A stretch of 5,814 nt of DNA, from the NCBI GenBank assembly GCA_017503305.1, contig JAFVTJ010000066.1, positions 1 through 5,814 of the forward strand, read 5' to 3'. Positions 5,352 through 5,814 of this stretch are shown here, piece after piece. A program made the translations under genes and the position numbers. Under the pieces are notes generated by a model. That model was not told where the DNA came from. It made no database searches and saw only the letters and a list, made by a program, of their open reading frames with translations. This DNA is from Clostridia bacterium. Its GTDB lineage: Bacteria > Bacillota_A > Clostridia > Oscillospirales > Acutalibacteraceae. Numbering within the stretch: the first letter of the stretch is position 1; every line of letters starts with the position of its first letter.

Positions 5352-5814
5352 TTATTCAGCGTCAGCAGCTTCTTCAGCTACTTCTTCAGTAGCAGCTGTG
5401 CCCATTTCAGAACCTTGTCTGCCTTCGATTACAGCAGCAGCGATAGTTTCAGAGATAAGCTTTACAGCGCGGATAGCATCGTCGTTACCGGGGATAACGG
5501 CGTCGATTTCGTCGGGGTCACAGTTGGTGTCAACGATAGCAATGATCGGAAGACCTAATTTCTTAGCTTCAGCAACTGCGATTCTTTCCTTGCGGGGGTC
5601 AACGATGAAGAGAGCTGCGGGAGTCTTCTTCATATCTTGGATACCACCAAGGAACTTTTCTAACTTTTCAATTTCAAGGTTAAGCTTTACAACTTCCTTC
5701 TTGGGAAGGAGTTCAAAGGTACCGTCGTCACGCATAGTGCGGAGTTGGTTAAGTCTTGCGATTCTTGTACGGATTGTTGTGAAGTTTGTGAGCATACCGC
5801 CGAGCCAACGAGCG
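5352..5814 (-). CDS. rpsB: 30S ribosomal protein S2, 5' part outside window
   Basis: C-terminal 153 residues of ribosomal protein S2, which sits between head and body on the back of the 30S subunit and is needed for S1 and mRNA engagement. The reading frame is open to the right edge with [13 protein letters not shown] at its beginning, the conserved S2 segment usually found about 90-100 residues into the protein. Further markers are [23 protein letters not shown] (the S2 core strand), [28 protein letters not shown], the second S2 signature. The C-terminal tail is rich in Ala and Glu and likely disordered, which is common in S2. tsf follows 22 nt downstream. Any S2-type leader that autoregulates the operon would lie right of the window. 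Confidence 0.98.
   Translation of the reverse strand, partial: ARWLGGMLTNFTTIRTRIARLNQLRTMRDDGTFELLPKKEVVKLNLEIEKLEKFLGGIQDMKKTPAALFIVDPRKERIAVAEAKKLGLPIIAIVDTNCDPDEIDAVIPGNDDAIRAVKLISETIAAAVIEGRQGSEMGTAATEEVAEEAADAE

Noticed and set aside
5232..5558. Plus-strand frame of 108 codons spanning the tsf-rpsB junction
   Set aside because: Crosses two well-supported minus-strand genes and has no own signals.

Overview
The window looks like a core chromosomal segment of a low-to-moderate GC, endospore-forming Bacillota, most likely a Clostridia member of the Oscillospirales/Ruminococcaceae type. Reasons: A/T-rich intergenic DNA with a perfect TATAAT box, strong GGAGG-type ribosome binding sites, TTG start codons, a GerW (YtfJ) sporulation gene, and a PPi-type phosphofructokinase of the kind common in anaerobic Clostridia. 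The genus assignment is inference. I see no mobile element, CRISPR array, tRNA, rRNA or phage gene.

Layout. (1) Positions 1-3005, minus strand, is one compact operon read from right to left: site-2 zinc metalloprotease, scpA, scpB, gerW/ytfJ, and a D-Ala-D-Ala carboxypeptidase cut by the left edge. Spacings run from an 11-nt overlap (scpA/scpB) to 58 nt (scpB/gerW). ScpA and ScpB are the non-SMC subunits of the condensin that organises and segregates the chromosome. GerW and the carboxypeptidase link the operon to spore and peptidoglycan biology. (2) Positions 3006-3164 hold the divergent control region: a good sigma-A type promoter for the minus operon, an imperfect inverted repeat, and an extended -10 promoter for the plus gene. 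(3) Positions 3165-4370, plus strand, encode a single-gene unit for a phosphofructokinase whose active-site residues predict pyrophosphate rather than ATP as donor. (4) Positions 4375-4404 are a strong hairpin between convergent genes. (5) Positions 4418-5814, minus strand, carry tsf (EF-Ts) and the 3' part of rpsB (ribosomal protein S2), the usual translation pair; rpsB runs off the right edge.

The genes are ordinary housekeeping and sporulation genes, and I find no convincing undescribed system. The points worth a second look are small: inverted repeats that enclose or display the ribosome binding sites of two successive genes (gerW and the carboxypeptidase), a palindrome between the divergent promoters, the PPi signature of the phosphofructokinase, and a terminator plus convergent gene directly after tsf where many Bacillota continue into pyrH and frr.
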